Origin: Bradyrhizobium sp. AUGA SZCCT0158
GTDB lineage: Bacteria; Pseudomonadota; Alphaproteobacteria; Rhizobiales; Xanthobacteraceae
Length of the DNA: 64,000 bases
Assembly: GCF_018130065.1 (NCBI RefSeq)
Contig: NZ_JAFCME010000011.1
Location: 62,001-126,000, forward strand
Direction: 5' to 3'
The notes under the pieces were generated by a model. It searched no databases, was not told where the DNA came from, and was given only the letters and a program-made list of their open reading frames with translations. Positions 1 through 8,488 of the stretch are shown in pieces. A program made the position numbers and the translations under genes. Every line of letters begins with the position of its first letter. Position 1 is the stretch's first letter.

Positions 1-1405
1 CGTTGATCGCATGGCTGCTTTTGCCACGCGTATTCTCCAGGACGACCGCCGATTCCCAGTGAACGTCATAGAGAGGTAGCCGCGTCGTCTTCAACGCCAC
101 GAGCCAGGCCGGTTCCGTGGCCCTCAGGTCAGCCGCACTCAGACGAACAGCATTGGAAATGTTCGCCTCGGGTCCCTCAAATTTGTACCGATTGGTGTTC
201 AGCTCGTACCGCGCGAGGCCCTCCTGCAATGTTGCTTCGACTGTGCGCTGCAAGGCCGAGTTGACGGTCGAGCGCACCGTGTAGGAGGAACTGGTGAGAG
301 TATCGAGGCCCGCGACCACCTTTGCCTCGCGGGCGACGTGATCGACGAAGTGAAAGCCGAAGTCCCGTCGCGTCGGCCGGTACTCGACAAGCTGCGGCAA
401 TACTGCTTGCGCCGCGGCGGCGTCGATCATGGCGTCGTTCTGCATGCGGCCCAGCACGTAGGCAAGCCGCTCGCGCGCGCGCTCAGGGTGGCGGTCAGGA
501 TTGAAGTAGTTCGGTCCCTTGGCGAGCCCGGCGAGTAGCGCGCCCTCGACGGCGGAGAGCGCCTTGGCTGGTTTGCCGAAATAGCTGCGCGCCGCCATCT
601 CGATGCCCCAGGCTCCGCGACCGAGATAAATCGAGTTGAGATAGAGCTCGAGGATTTCCGCCTTGGTCAGGGCGCGCTCCATCCGCGAGGCAACGATCAT
701 TTCGCGCAGTTTTCTTTCGTAAGTGATGTCGTTGCCCACCAGCAGATTCTTGGCGACCTGCTGCGTGATGGTCGAGCCGCCCTGCGGCCGGCCCGGATGC
801 GTGAAGTTGCCGATGAAGGCGCGGACCAGCCCGCGCTCGTCAATGCCCGCGTGTTGGAAAAAACGCTTGTCCTCGGCTGCGATGAATGCGTTGCGCACCT
901 CCTCTGGGATATCCGCAAGCTTGACCCAGACGCGGCGGTTGTTCGGCTCGTAAATCTCGGCAAGGCGCTCGCGCTTGTTGTCGAGGACTACGCTGGTGCC
1001 AGGAAGCCTGAGGTGCTTGAGCTGCACGGCGTCGGGCAGATCCTTGACCGCGCCGTTGTAGAAAGCGATGACCTGGCCAAGATCGACCGGCGATCCTTCC
1101 ACTTTTTCGACTTTGCAGAACTCCCTGTAGGTCACGTGGAGGTCGGCTAGGTTCAGTCCTTTAAGCGCCTTGATCTCGCTGCTCAGTGCCTCCTTGTCAT
1201 CCATGGCAGTGGCAATCAGATCGTCGACGTTGATGTCCTCGATGTCGAAAGCCTTGCGCATGTGGTCGCAGCCGGCATTCAAAAGCTGCGCCACCTCGAA
1301 GCGGTCGCGCACCGCATCGAATTCCGTCTTGACCCCATCCGGCCGGGTAGTGACCTGGCTGAAGGCCAGCGCCGTGGCGAAGATCTTGATGAGAATCGAG
1401 TCCAT
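1..1405 (-). CDS. Bifunctional penicillin-binding protein (GT51 transglycosylase / transpeptidase), 3' end outside window
   Basis: The 468 visible residues form the N-terminal part of a class A penicillin-binding protein, which polymerises lipid II and cross-links peptidoglycan in the periplasm. Glycosyltransferase-51 motifs are clear: EDKRF with the likely catalytic Glu near residue 178, GGSTITQQVAKNLL near 209-222, then KAEILELYLN and the SYFGKPAK segment. The transpeptidase domain would lie beyond the left edge. ATG at 1405 follows GGCAGG and comes after an in-frame stop, so it is the likely start. A short hydrophobic stretch (residues 4-16) is the only candidate membrane anchor. About 150 residues of family-specific sequence precede the GT51 domain. 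The family call is sure; the specific paralogue is not. Confidence 0.88.
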   Translation of the reverse strand, partial: MDSILIKIFATALAFSQVTTRPDGVKTEFDAVRDRFEVAQLLNAGCDHMRKAFDIEDINVDDLIATAMDDKEALSSEIKALKGLNLADLHVTYREFCKVEKVEGSPVDLGQVIAFYNGAVKDLPDAVQLKHLRLPGTSVVLDNKRERLAEIYEPNNRRVWVKLADIPEEVRNAFIAAEDKRFFQHAGIDERGLVRAFIGNFTHPGRPQGGSTITQQVAKNLLVGNDITYERKLREMIVASRMERALTKAEILELYLNSIYLGRGAWGIEMAARSYFGKPAKALSAVEGALLAGLAKGPNYFNPDRHPERARERLAYVLGRMQNDAMIDAAAAQAVLPQLVEYRPTRRDFGFHFVDHVAREAKVVAGLDTLTSSSYTVRSTVNSALQRTVEATLQEGLARYELNTNRYKFEGPEANISNAVRLSAADLRATEPAWLVALKTTRLPLYDVHWESAVVLENTRGKSSHAIN

Positions 1406-1609
1406 GACCTGCCGACGGTCGAAAAAGCCGCCTCCGTAAGGTCCCGTTCTTGTAGAACAATACTATAAACAAGGCTGTGTTGAGGAAAAAGTTCCCGAGG
1501 TGCCGCCGCCCGCTTTTCCGAACCTTCAGCACCGCTCCGACTTGGCCGGGCCCGCGGAACCAACGCTGCGGCCGGTGCGTTCTAAAAACACCATATTGGC
1601 AGCGCAGTC

Positions 1610-2164
1610 ATGAGTACCCCTCTTCCAGTCGTGCTTGCCGCGGCGCTCTTCAGCACCGCCATCGCCACGACGCCTGCGGATGCCGCTCCTCGAAAAAAGA
1701 ACCCTGCAGCGAGCGTCGCTCAGCCGCCCGCCGACAGATTTTTGGCCTGCGATGTCCGGGTGCGAGACTATCTTCGCGAAGGCGGCGCGGCGATACGGGT
1801 GACCAAGATCGAAGTGGACGATGCCCGACTGCAGTTGAACATTCATCATGAGTACGGAGAGGCGGGAAAGTCGTCTCGAAAATACCTCCGCGGGGACACT
1901 GAAGAAGAAATGCGCAAGAATCTGCGCGGAATATTGGACGAGTTCGCTGCGGCTGCGAAGGCCGCAACGACTGGTCGAGCTTGGTATGTGATCGCTGCCC
2001 GCAAGGTCATGCCGGACCTCCGCGACAATTCGGGCGAGACCACGAATCCATGGACGGCCATCGTGCTGGCAGATTTCGAGGGAAAATGCAGACCCATCAC
2101 GTTCTATCAGTCTGTCGACCGGAACAAGCTCGATCCTGAACTGAGCAAGAAATTGGATGAGTGA
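1610..2164 (+). CDS. Small secreted protein of unknown function
   Basis: This 184-residue protein has an N-terminal signal peptide (hydrophobic residues 5-20, then a TPADAA-type cleavage region), so it is probably periplasmic. The mature part is charged and soluble, with two Cys residues near positions 48 and 163 that could pair. No motif points to a function. It is transcribed away from the penicillin-binding protein gene across a roughly 200 bp intergenic region, so it has its own promoter. Coding-like codon use and a regular signal peptide support a real gene. The role is unknown. Confidence 0.6.
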   Translation: MSTPLPVVLAAALFSTAIATTPADAAPRKKNPAASVAQPPADRFLACDVRVRDYLREGGAAIRVTKIEVDDARLQLNIHHEYGEAGKSSRKYLRGDTEEEMRKNLRGILDEFAAAAKAATTGRAWYVIAARKVMPDLRDNSGETTNPWTAIVLADFEGKCRPITFYQSVDRNKLDPELSKKLDE

Positions 2165-2607
2165 ATTTTTCCGCTCGAAGTGATTTGCGGTCGTAGCGAC
2201 GGCGCCCGGACACCATGAGTATGCTCAACTGCCGTCGCCGGTGAGTTTGTAGTCTTGGCGGCGAGGCTCGGCTTCATCGCCTTTAGGGCGGGTTTGGGCA
2301 GCCGTTCTGAAACGCTTTGGAAGTCGCTGCCCAAACCCGGAGCAGGCCGGGCTTTCACCACACGCTCCGCGTGCTGACATCGGTAAGAAAGATCGACCGC
2401 GGTGCAACAGGCAGCGGTGGATCCGTCGGGCGCGCCCCTGCGCAAAAGCGCGCCCACGCTGCAGCTGACTGCCGGCGCTTGCTGCGGCCAGAAAGCAAGA
2501 TGACAAATTGACGAGATGGTGGCAGACTTGGTTTCGAGACCAAGCGCGGCAAGAAAAACCAAGAAAACGATCGCCAAGGTCACGTCGTCAAAGGGAGGAG
2601 AGGGCTC
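2165..2607. other. 443 bp gene-free region upstream of the TRAP operon
   Basis: No convincing gene lies here; the open frames on either strand are short, arginine-rich and of shadow type. The stretch holds a 14 bp perfect inverted repeat (separate entry). At its right end is a strong ribosome-binding site, GGGAGGAGAGGG, just before dctP. The dctP promoter should lie here, but I see no convincing -35/-10 pair. Confidence 0.5.
2289..2339. repeat. 14 bp perfect inverted repeat, potential stem-loop
   Basis: CGGGTTTGGGCAGC (2289-2302) is mirrored exactly by GCTGCCCAAACCCG (2326-2339) across a 23-nt loop that itself starts with a CGTT...AACG mini-stem. No T-run follows, so an intrinsic terminator is unlikely. 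It may be a regulatory dyad or a dispersed palindromic element. Confidence 0.6.
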
Positions 2608-3714
2608 ATGAAACGCTTGTTTCTGGGATCGCTCGTCGCTGCCCTGATGGCATCGGCGTTTGTCGGATCCACTACTGCAGTCATGGCGCAGACAAAGACG
2701 CTGAAGATGCAGGCCTCATGGCCGGCATCGCTCACGCTCTATGATAACTTCACCTACTTCGCCGAGCGGGTGAACAAGCTGTCCGCGGGCGCGCTGAAGA
2801 TCGAGACGATGCCCGCCGGCCAGGTTGTGCCGGCGTTCGAGGTGCTCGACGCGACCCACAAGAAGGTGCTCGACGGATCGCATGCGTGGGCCGGCTATTG
2901 GACCGGCAAGAACAAGACCGCGATTCTGTTCACCGGCGGTCCCGGCGGCACCTTCGGCATGGACTACATGGACGTGATGGGCTGGTTCTATCACGGCGGC
3001 GGCCTCGATCTTTACAACGAGTTCTATCAGAAGGAGCTCAAGCTCAACGTCGTCGTGTTCCCCATCCTGCCTGCAGGGCCGCAGGCTTTCGGCTGGTTCA
3101 AGAAGCCGATCCAGACGATCGAGGACATGAAGGGAATGAAATGCCGCCAGACCGGCATGGCCGGCGAAGTCTGGCAGGCGCTCGGCTTCAGTGTGGTCAA
3201 CATGCCGGGCGGCGAGATCATTCCCTCCGCACAGCGCGGCGTGATCGATTGCGCGGAATGGGTCGGCGGCATCGAGGACATGCAGCTCGGCTTCCACAAC
3301 GTCTGGAAGTATCACTATTCGCCCGGCCTGCACGAGAACGTGACGGTCGGCGAAATCGTGATCAACGGCGATGTGTGGAAGGAGCTCAGCCCGCAGCACC
3401 AGGAAATCATCAAGTCGGCTGCCAACGAGGCATTTCTCGTCTGGTGGACCAAGTGGCAGCGCCAGAACGCAGATGCGCTGATTGAGATGCAGCAGAAGCA
3501 CGGCGTACAGATCCTGCGCACGCCGACCGAGATCCTGCTGGCCTTCATCAAGAAGTGGGACGAGATCGCGGCGGCCGAGGGCGCCAGGAACCCGTTCTTC
3601 AAGAAGGTGCACGACTCGCAGAAGACCTATGCCAGCGCTGTGGTGCCGTACAAGCGGTCCTATTTCCCGCCATACTCCTTCATGGCGAACTACTACTTCC
3701 CGGTCGAGAAATAG
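2608..3714 (+). CDS. dctP: TRAP transporter substrate-binding protein, DctP family (TakP-like)
   Basis: This periplasmic solute receptor belongs to a tripartite ATP-independent (sodium-driven) transporter. It has 368 residues, with a signal peptide ending around residue 28 (VMAQT). The family-typical core is visible: GWFKKPI followed by EDMKGMKCRQTG (the region with the conserved carboxylate-binding Arg), then GGEIIPSAQRGVIDCAEWVGG. The GxEI...G.ID..EWVGG pattern and the pGlHE segment resemble the TakP subgroup, whose characterised members bind 2-oxo acids or lactate-type hydroxy acids; the ligand here is an inference. It is the first gene of dctPQM, with a strong RBS. A stem-loop after it probably keeps its mRNA more abundant than the membrane genes. 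Confidence 0.92.
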   Translation: MKRLFLGSLVAALMASAFVGSTTAVMAQTKTLKMQASWPASLTLYDNFTYFAERVNKLSAGALKIETMPAGQVVPAFEVLDATHKKVLDGSHAWAGYWTGKNKTAILFTGGPGGTFGMDYMDVMGWFYHGGGLDLYNEFYQKELKLNVVVFPILPAGPQAFGWFKKPIQTIEDMKGMKCRQTGMAGEVWQALGFSVVNMPGGEIIPSAQRGVIDCAEWVGGIEDMQLGFHNVWKYHYSPGLHENVTVGEIVINGDVWKELSPQHQEIIKSAANEAFLVWWTKWQRQNADALIEMQQKHGVQILRTPTEILLAFIKKWDEIAAAEGARNPFFKKVHDSQKTYASAVVPYKRSYFPPYSFMANYYFPVEK

Positions 3715-3724
3715 GACCTCGTCC

Positions 3725-3778
3725 GAGGGCGGCCGGTTTGGCCGCCCTCCATTGCCTGCATCGCGCCGCAAGGCGCGA
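3725..3778 (+). promoter_or_regulatory. Intercistronic stem-loops between dctP and dctQ
   Basis: GAGGGCGGCC (3725-3734) and GGCCGCCCTC (3740-3749) make a perfect 10 bp stem with a 5-nt loop. A second 7 bp stem with a GCAA tetraloop follows (TCGCGCC 3761-3767 / GGCGCGA 3772-3778). Neither has a T-tract. Such structures commonly protect the upstream binding-protein transcript or partly attenuate read-through. The structure is visible; the role is inferred. Confidence 0.65.
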
Positions 3779-3793
3779 ACCGTAGGGGGAGGG

Positions 3794-4357
3794 ATGGCTG
3801 AGGCAACAGACAGGCAGTCGCCGGCGCTGCTGACCATGATCCGGATCATTGACGGCTTCACGGATCGGACCGGTACGATCTTCTCGTGGCTGGCGGTACC
3901 GCTGGTTCTGGCCGTCGCCTACGAGGTTGGAGCGCGTTACCTGTTCAACGCGCCGACCGTATGGGCCTACGACGCAACCTACATGCTCTATGGATCGCTG
4001 TTCATGCTCGGCGCCGCTTACGCGCTGCACAAGGGCGCTCATATCCGCACCGATTTTTTCTGGGAGAAGTTCTCCACCCGCAGGAAGGGCCTGATCGACA
4101 CGATCTCCTATATCGTCTTCTTCTTCCCGAGCCTGATCATGCTGTTGCTGATCAGCTGGAACGAGTTTCATTACTCCTGGCAGATCAACGAGATGTCGGA
4201 CCAGACACCGTGGCGGCCGGTACTGTGGCCGTTCAAGTTCGTCGTGCCGCTCGCCTGCATCTTGCTGCTGATCCAGGGCGTGTCCGAGTTGATCAAGAGC
4301 ATCTACATGGTGCGCACCGGCGTCGAGCTCGAGCACAAGGAGAAGGTCGAGATATGA
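3794..4357 (+). CDS. dctQ: TRAP transporter small membrane subunit DctQ
   Basis: A 187-residue integral membrane protein with four predicted hydrophobic helices (about residues 25-45, 58-77, 100-121 and 140-163), as usual for the DctQ subunit of TRAP carriers. The start at 3794 is chosen because GGGGGAGG directly precedes it and because longer upstream reading runs back into dctP coding sequence. Its stop overlaps the dctM start (ATGA), so the two membrane subunits are translationally coupled. Same operon as dctP and dctM. Confidence 0.9.
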   Translation: MAEATDRQSPALLTMIRIIDGFTDRTGTIFSWLAVPLVLAVAYEVGARYLFNAPTVWAYDATYMLYGSLFMLGAAYALHKGAHIRTDFFWEKFSTRRKGLIDTISYIVFFFPSLIMLLLISWNEFHYSWQINEMSDQTPWRPVLWPFKFVVPLACILLLIQGVSELIKSIYMVRTGVELEHKEKVEI

Positions 4358-5778
4358 CCGCAGAAGCGCTCATCGGCCTCATCATGCTTCTGGTGCTGCT
4401 CGGAGCGATCTTCATCGGCGTGCCGATCTCGTTCACGCTGCTTTTTCTCGCCTTTGCGTTCGGCTACGTGGGCATGGGCGCGACGGTCTTCGACCTTGCC
4501 TACTTCCAGACCATCGGCCTGATGAAGGAGGAGCTGCTGGCCGCCGTGCCGCTGTTCATCTTCATGGGCTTCATCACCGAGCAAGCAGGGCTCATGGAGC
4601 GCCTTTTCACGGCGTTCCGCATGCTGCTTGCGCCGGTGCGCGGCGCACTCTTCCTCGTCGTCATCCTGACCTCGACCGTGTTCGCGATGGCGACGGGCAT
4701 CGTCGGAGCCGCCGTCACCGTTCTTGGCATCATGGCCTCGCCCATCATGATGAAGGCGGGTTATGACGCCAAGCTTTCGGCGGGCACCATCACTGCGGGT
4801 GGCACGCTCGGCATTCTCATTCCCCCGTCGGTAATGCTGATCGTGATGGGGCCGGTGCTCGGGGTGTCGGTCGCCGATCTCTATGCTGCAGCCTTCGGGC
4901 CGGGCTTCCTGCTGGCCGGCCTCTACATCGTCTATCTGATGGGCCGCGCCTTCCTGAACCCCAAACTCGGGCCGCCGGTGCCAATGGATGAGCGGATCTA
5001 CTCGGCGGGGTACATTGCGCGCGAGGTGATCGTCGGCACGCTGCCCCTGCTCGGGCTCATCACGGCGACGCTCGGCTCGATCATCGGGGGGCTTGCGACG
5101 CCGACGGAGGCCGCCGGCATCGGCAGCGTCGGCGCGCTGACCCTGGCGATCGCATATCGCAGGTTCTCGCTCGGCGGACTGCAGCGAGCGCTGATCTCGA
5201 CGATGGCGACGTCGAGCATGGTGCTGCTACTGGCGGTCACGTCGAACATTTTCGGTGCGGTGTTCGCCCGCCTCGGCTCGGCGAACTGGATCACCGAGAC
5301 GATGCTCGGCCTCCAGTTGCCGACCGGCCTCATGCTGATTGTCGTGCTGTTTCTCATTTTCCTGCTGGGTTGGCCGTTCGAGTGGCCAGCCATCATCCTG
5401 GTGTTCCTGCCGATCTTCTACCCCGTCGTGAAGGGCATGGGCATCGACCTCATATGGTTCGGAGCATTGGTTGCGGTGGTGCTGCAGACCGCCTTCCTGT
5501 CGCCGCCGGTCGCCATGTCGGCGTACTATCTCAAGCAGGTGGTCAAGGGCTGGAGTCTCGCGACGATTTACGCCGGCATGTTCCAGTTCATGATCCTGCA
5601 GGTGATCTGCGTTGGACTGATGATCGCCTTCCCCGGCATTGCGACCTGGTTCCCGCAGAGGCTGCACGAGGCATCGCGCAGTCAGGTCATCCCCGAGGAG
5701 CACAGGAAAATCCTGGAACAGCAGAAGCTGGCACCGTCCCTGGAAGACGACGACTGGCTGACGCCAAAAAAGAAATAG
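4354..5778 (+). CDS. dctM: TRAP transporter large permease subunit DctM
   Basis: A 474-residue polytopic protein with about a dozen transmembrane helices, the sodium-coupled transport channel of the TRAP system. Typical DctM features are present: an N-terminal GVPISFTLLF helix, VPLFIFMGFI, the GTLGILIPPS motif in the middle and TPTEAAGIGSVGAL in the second half. ATG at 4354 overlaps the dctQ stop; longer upstream frames only reread dctQ. The C-terminal tail (after about residue 435) is hydrophilic. It is the last gene of the operon; no obvious terminator follows before the convergent XRE regulator. Confidence 0.94.
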   Translation: MTAEALIGLIMLLVLLGAIFIGVPISFTLLFLAFAFGYVGMGATVFDLAYFQTIGLMKEELLAAVPLFIFMGFITEQAGLMERLFTAFRMLLAPVRGALFLVVILTSTVFAMATGIVGAAVTVLGIMASPIMMKAGYDAKLSAGTITAGGTLGILIPPSVMLIVMGPVLGVSVADLYAAAFGPGFLLAGLYIVYLMGRAFLNPKLGPPVPMDERIYSAGYIAREVIVGTLPLLGLITATLGSIIGGLATPTEAAGIGSVGALTLAIAYRRFSLGGLQRALISTMATSSMVLLLAVTSNIFGAVFARLGSANWITETMLGLQLPTGLMLIVVLFLIFLLGWPFEWPAIILVFLPIFYPVVKGMGIDLIWFGALVAVVLQTAFLSPPVAMSAYYLKQVVKGWSLATIYAGMFQFMILQVICVGLMIAFPGIATWFPQRLHEASRSQVIPEEHRKILEQQKLAPSLEDDDWLTPKKK

Positions 5779-5890
5779 CCAGCACAGGCCGCATCAGCAG
5801 CTTGCTACGCGCACGACGCTGGGTTTGCGTAATTTGCGCAGAATCGCGTGAGTGTTGCGGACCACGCGGCGTACGCGGCCGCACCGCACT

Positions 5891-6526
5891 TCAACCAGCA
5901 GGCGGATCGGTTCGGCGCAGTGTCGTTATCCAGATGACGCGCGCTACCTGCTGGGTCGGATTGTCGAACATGTGCGGCACGATGCTCGGGAAGCGGAAGC
6001 TGTCGCCGGCCTCCAGGACATGGGCTTCGTGGTCGAGCCACAGACGCAGGCTGCCCGACAATATGTAGCCCGCCTTTTCACCGGTGTGCTGGAAGAAGTC
6101 GGTGCCCGACGAGCCGCCGGGATTGAGCGTGAGTTCATAAAGTTCGAGTTCACCCTTCTCGGCAGGGGTGAGCGCTTCCTTGACGACGCCGCTGGCGGTG
6201 AGCCGAAGCAGCCGACGGTCATTCTTCCGCACGATGTAGCGCTGCGGTTCGCCGGCGTCGGTTGCTCCGAAGAAATAGGAGATCGGCACGTCGAGAGCGA
6301 TGCTGAGAAGACGCAAGGTGCGCACGGACGGCATGGCGAGCGCGCGTTCGAGCTGGCTGATCATGCCGGTGGACAGGCCGGTACGTTTGGCGACGTCCTG
6401 AATCGAGAAGCCTGCGCGCTGGCGCAGCAGCCGCACCGTCTCGCCAAGCCGCCGCTGATCGACCGCGTCGTCGCTTTCGATCGCCTGGGCGTTCTTCGGA
6501 ACGCTCACGCCGCCGCGGCCAGCCAT
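5891..6526 (-). CDS. XRE-family regulator with C-terminal cupin domain
   Basis: A 211-residue cytoplasmic transcription factor. An N-terminal Cro/C1-type helix-turn-helix (residues 27-85, core SIQDVAKRTGLSTGMISQLE) is followed by a cupin fold (about 135-200, with HTGEKAGYILSGSLRLWLD and EAGDSFRFPSIVPH). XRE-cupin proteins of this layout often control amino-acid or polyamine uptake and catabolism, binding a small ligand in the cupin. It is divergent from the peptide-type ABC operon starting at 6765 and convergent with dctPQM, so the ABC/oxidase operon is its most likely target (inference). The start follows GGGAGAG. Confidence 0.88.
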   Translation of the reverse strand: MAGRGGVSVPKNAQAIESDDAVDQRRLGETVRLLRQRAGFSIQDVAKRTGLSTGMISQLERALAMPSVRTLRLLSIALDVPISYFFGATDAGEPQRYIVRKNDRRLLRLTASGVVKEALTPAEKGELELYELTLNPGGSSGTDFFQHTGEKAGYILSGSLRLWLDHEAHVLEAGDSFRFPSIVPHMFDNPTQQVARVIWITTLRRTDPPAG

Positions 6527-6764
6527 GTCGCTCTCCCGTACATCGTCTCAAAGCCCCAACCGTTTCTGACCCACCGGAACAAGCGGCGATCAGTTTCATC
6601 GAATAATCGGACCATATCATCAATGTGATTGACTCGTTTATTTAGCTATGATGAAATTTGGATGCAAATAATTAGACGTACTAAAGCTCAGCTAACCTCT
6701 GCGTTGCCGGGTTTTCGAGATCGGGCACGGGGGATCGGTACCGCGCGCGAAAACGGAGACGGTC

Positions 6765-8462
6765 ATGGCGGACGAAACGGGCAAATTCGACATTCCCGCA
6801 TTGGGCAACTCGGCCTTCGGCATACCGAACCGCCGGCAGTTCATGCTGCTTGGCGCGGGCGCTGCGGCGGGGCTGAGTGCCACCGCCTCCGCCTTTGCCC
6901 AGACCGAACGTCCGGGCAATCCGCCCGCCAAGCCACGCGGGCAGGTGATCGCGGCCCTGTCGCAGGAGCCGACCGTCTTTCATCCCCTGATGCCCGGTAT
7001 CGAGGTCGATCAGGGCGTTTGGTGGCAAGTCTTCTCGCCGTTGTGGTTCATCGATCCTGATGGAAACTTCGTTCCTGACCTGGCCCGCGAAGTCCCCACC
7101 ATCGAGAACGGCGGGCTGTCGGCCGACGGTCTGATCTGGAAGATCAAGCTGCGCAGTAACGCCAAGTGGCATGATGGCACGGCGTTTACGGCTGATGACG
7201 TCAAGTTCTCCCTTGAGCTGATCAACAACACGGATTTCCGCGCGCGCAACCGCGTCGGCCATAACCTGGTCAAGGACATCAAGGTCGTCGCGCCCGACGA
7301 GGTTCATTGGCGCATGGAGGCGCCGTATTCGCCCTATATGTCGATCCTGTCGCTGACCTGCATGGTGCCCAAACACATCCTGGAGAAGGTCTCGGATCCG
7401 AACAGCTCGCCGTTCCACAATGCACCGGTCGGGACCGGACCGTTCCGTTGGGGCGAGCGCGTGCCTGGCGACCATATCCTGTTGCACGCCCATACCGGCT
7501 ACCACGGCAAGGGGCCTTATCTGGAGCGCGTCGTTTTCAAATACATCCCGGACCTGACCGTCCTGTACACCCAGTTCCGCACCGGCCAGGTCGACTACAC
7601 CGGCTTGCAGGGAATCCTGCCGAACTTCGTGCAAGAGGCGAAAACGCTGCGTGGCCGCAAGATTTTCGTGTCGTCGACGGCCTCGGTGGAGCATGTCGCG
7701 CCGAACCTGGATTTCGGTCCATTCACCGATCGCATGGTGCGCGAGGCGCTTTATCTCGCGATCAACAAGAAGGCGATCATCGACGCGCTCAATTACGGCC
7801 TGCCGACGCAGACCGAGAGTTTTGTGCCGCAGCAGGCCTGGTCGTTCCAGCAGGGCCTGCCGCAGCACAGCTACGATCCGGCGAAGGCAAATGCGCTGCT
7901 CGATGCGGCGGGATGGGTCCGCGGCGCGGGCGGCATCCGCGAGAAGGGCGGCGCCAAGCTCGAATTCACCAATTCGACCACGTCCGGCAACGCCGTGCGC
8001 GAGCAAACCCAGCAGCTGCTGATTCAGGACTGGCGCGCGATCGGCGCTGCGATGCGCGTGAACAACATGCCGGCTGCGGTCATCTGGGGCGAGTTCTGGC
8101 AGCAGTCGAAGTTCAACTCGGTCCTGGTGTCGGTGAACTTCATGCTGGGCAGCGATCCGGACGTGACGCCGCGCTTCGGCTCGGGCGCCATCCCGGCCAA
8201 AGGCGGACGCGGCTTCAACACCTATCAATACCAAAGCCCGGAAGCCGACCGGCTGCTCGCCGAGGGCGCCAAGCAGTTCGATCTTGCAAGGCGCAAGGCG
8301 ATCTATGGCGACCTTCAGAAGCTGATCCGCAACGACCTCGCGGTGCTGCCGCTGTTCCAGGGCACCATCACCGAGGGCGTCAAGGAAGGATTGCAGGGCT
8401 TCCGGCACAACATCAACGCCTCGTCCAACTGCTGGAACATCCGCGAATGGTACTGGACCTGA
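6765..8462 (+). CDS. ABC transporter substrate-binding protein, family 5 (peptide/opine type), Tat-exported
   Basis: A 565-residue periplasmic receptor of the peptide/nickel/opine family (SBP_bac_5). A twin-arginine signal is visible at residues 23-29 (RRQFMLL) followed by an Ala/Gly-rich hydrophobic stretch, suggesting folded export. Family hallmarks include SADGLIWKIKLRSNAKWHDG, TADDVKFS and the later VREALYLAINKKAIID. It is the first gene of an importer operon with two permeases and a fused double ATPase. The substrate is unknown; the oxidase and 2-hydroxyacid dehydrogenase in the operon favour an amino-acid-derived compound. Confidence 0.92.
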   Translation: MADETGKFDIPALGNSAFGIPNRRQFMLLGAGAAAGLSATASAFAQTERPGNPPAKPRGQVIAALSQEPTVFHPLMPGIEVDQGVWWQVFSPLWFIDPDGNFVPDLAREVPTIENGGLSADGLIWKIKLRSNAKWHDGTAFTADDVKFSLELINNTDFRARNRVGHNLVKDIKVVAPDEVHWRMEAPYSPYMSILSLTCMVPKHILEKVSDPNSSPFHNAPVGTGPFRWGERVPGDHILLHAHTGYHGKGPYLERVVFKYIPDLTVLYTQFRTGQVDYTGLQGILPNFVQEAKTLRGRKIFVSSTASVEHVAPNLDFGPFTDRMVREALYLAINKKAIIDALNYGLPTQTESFVPQQAWSFQQGLPQHSYDPAKANALLDAAGWVRGAGGIREKGGAKLEFTNSTTSGNAVREQTQQLLIQDWRAIGAAMRVNNMPAAVIWGEFWQQSKFNSVLVSVNFMLGSDPDVTPRFGSGAIPAKGGRGFNTYQYQSPEADRLLAEGAKQFDLARRKAIYGDLQKLIRNDLAVLPLFQGTITEGVKEGLQGFRHNINASSNCWNIREWYWT

Positions 8463-8488
8463 CGCGTCTGATCCGGGGGATTGCCTGA

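Noticed and set aside
2225..2506. A 93-codon minus-strand frame in the gap before dctP
   Set aside because: Arginine/serine-rich without RBS or motif, and it reads through the 14 bp palindrome.
6629..6652. TTGACT ... TATGAT as promoter of the peptide-type operon
   Set aside because: The spacer is only 12 nt, too short for a normal promoter; the AT-rich region is noted but not called.
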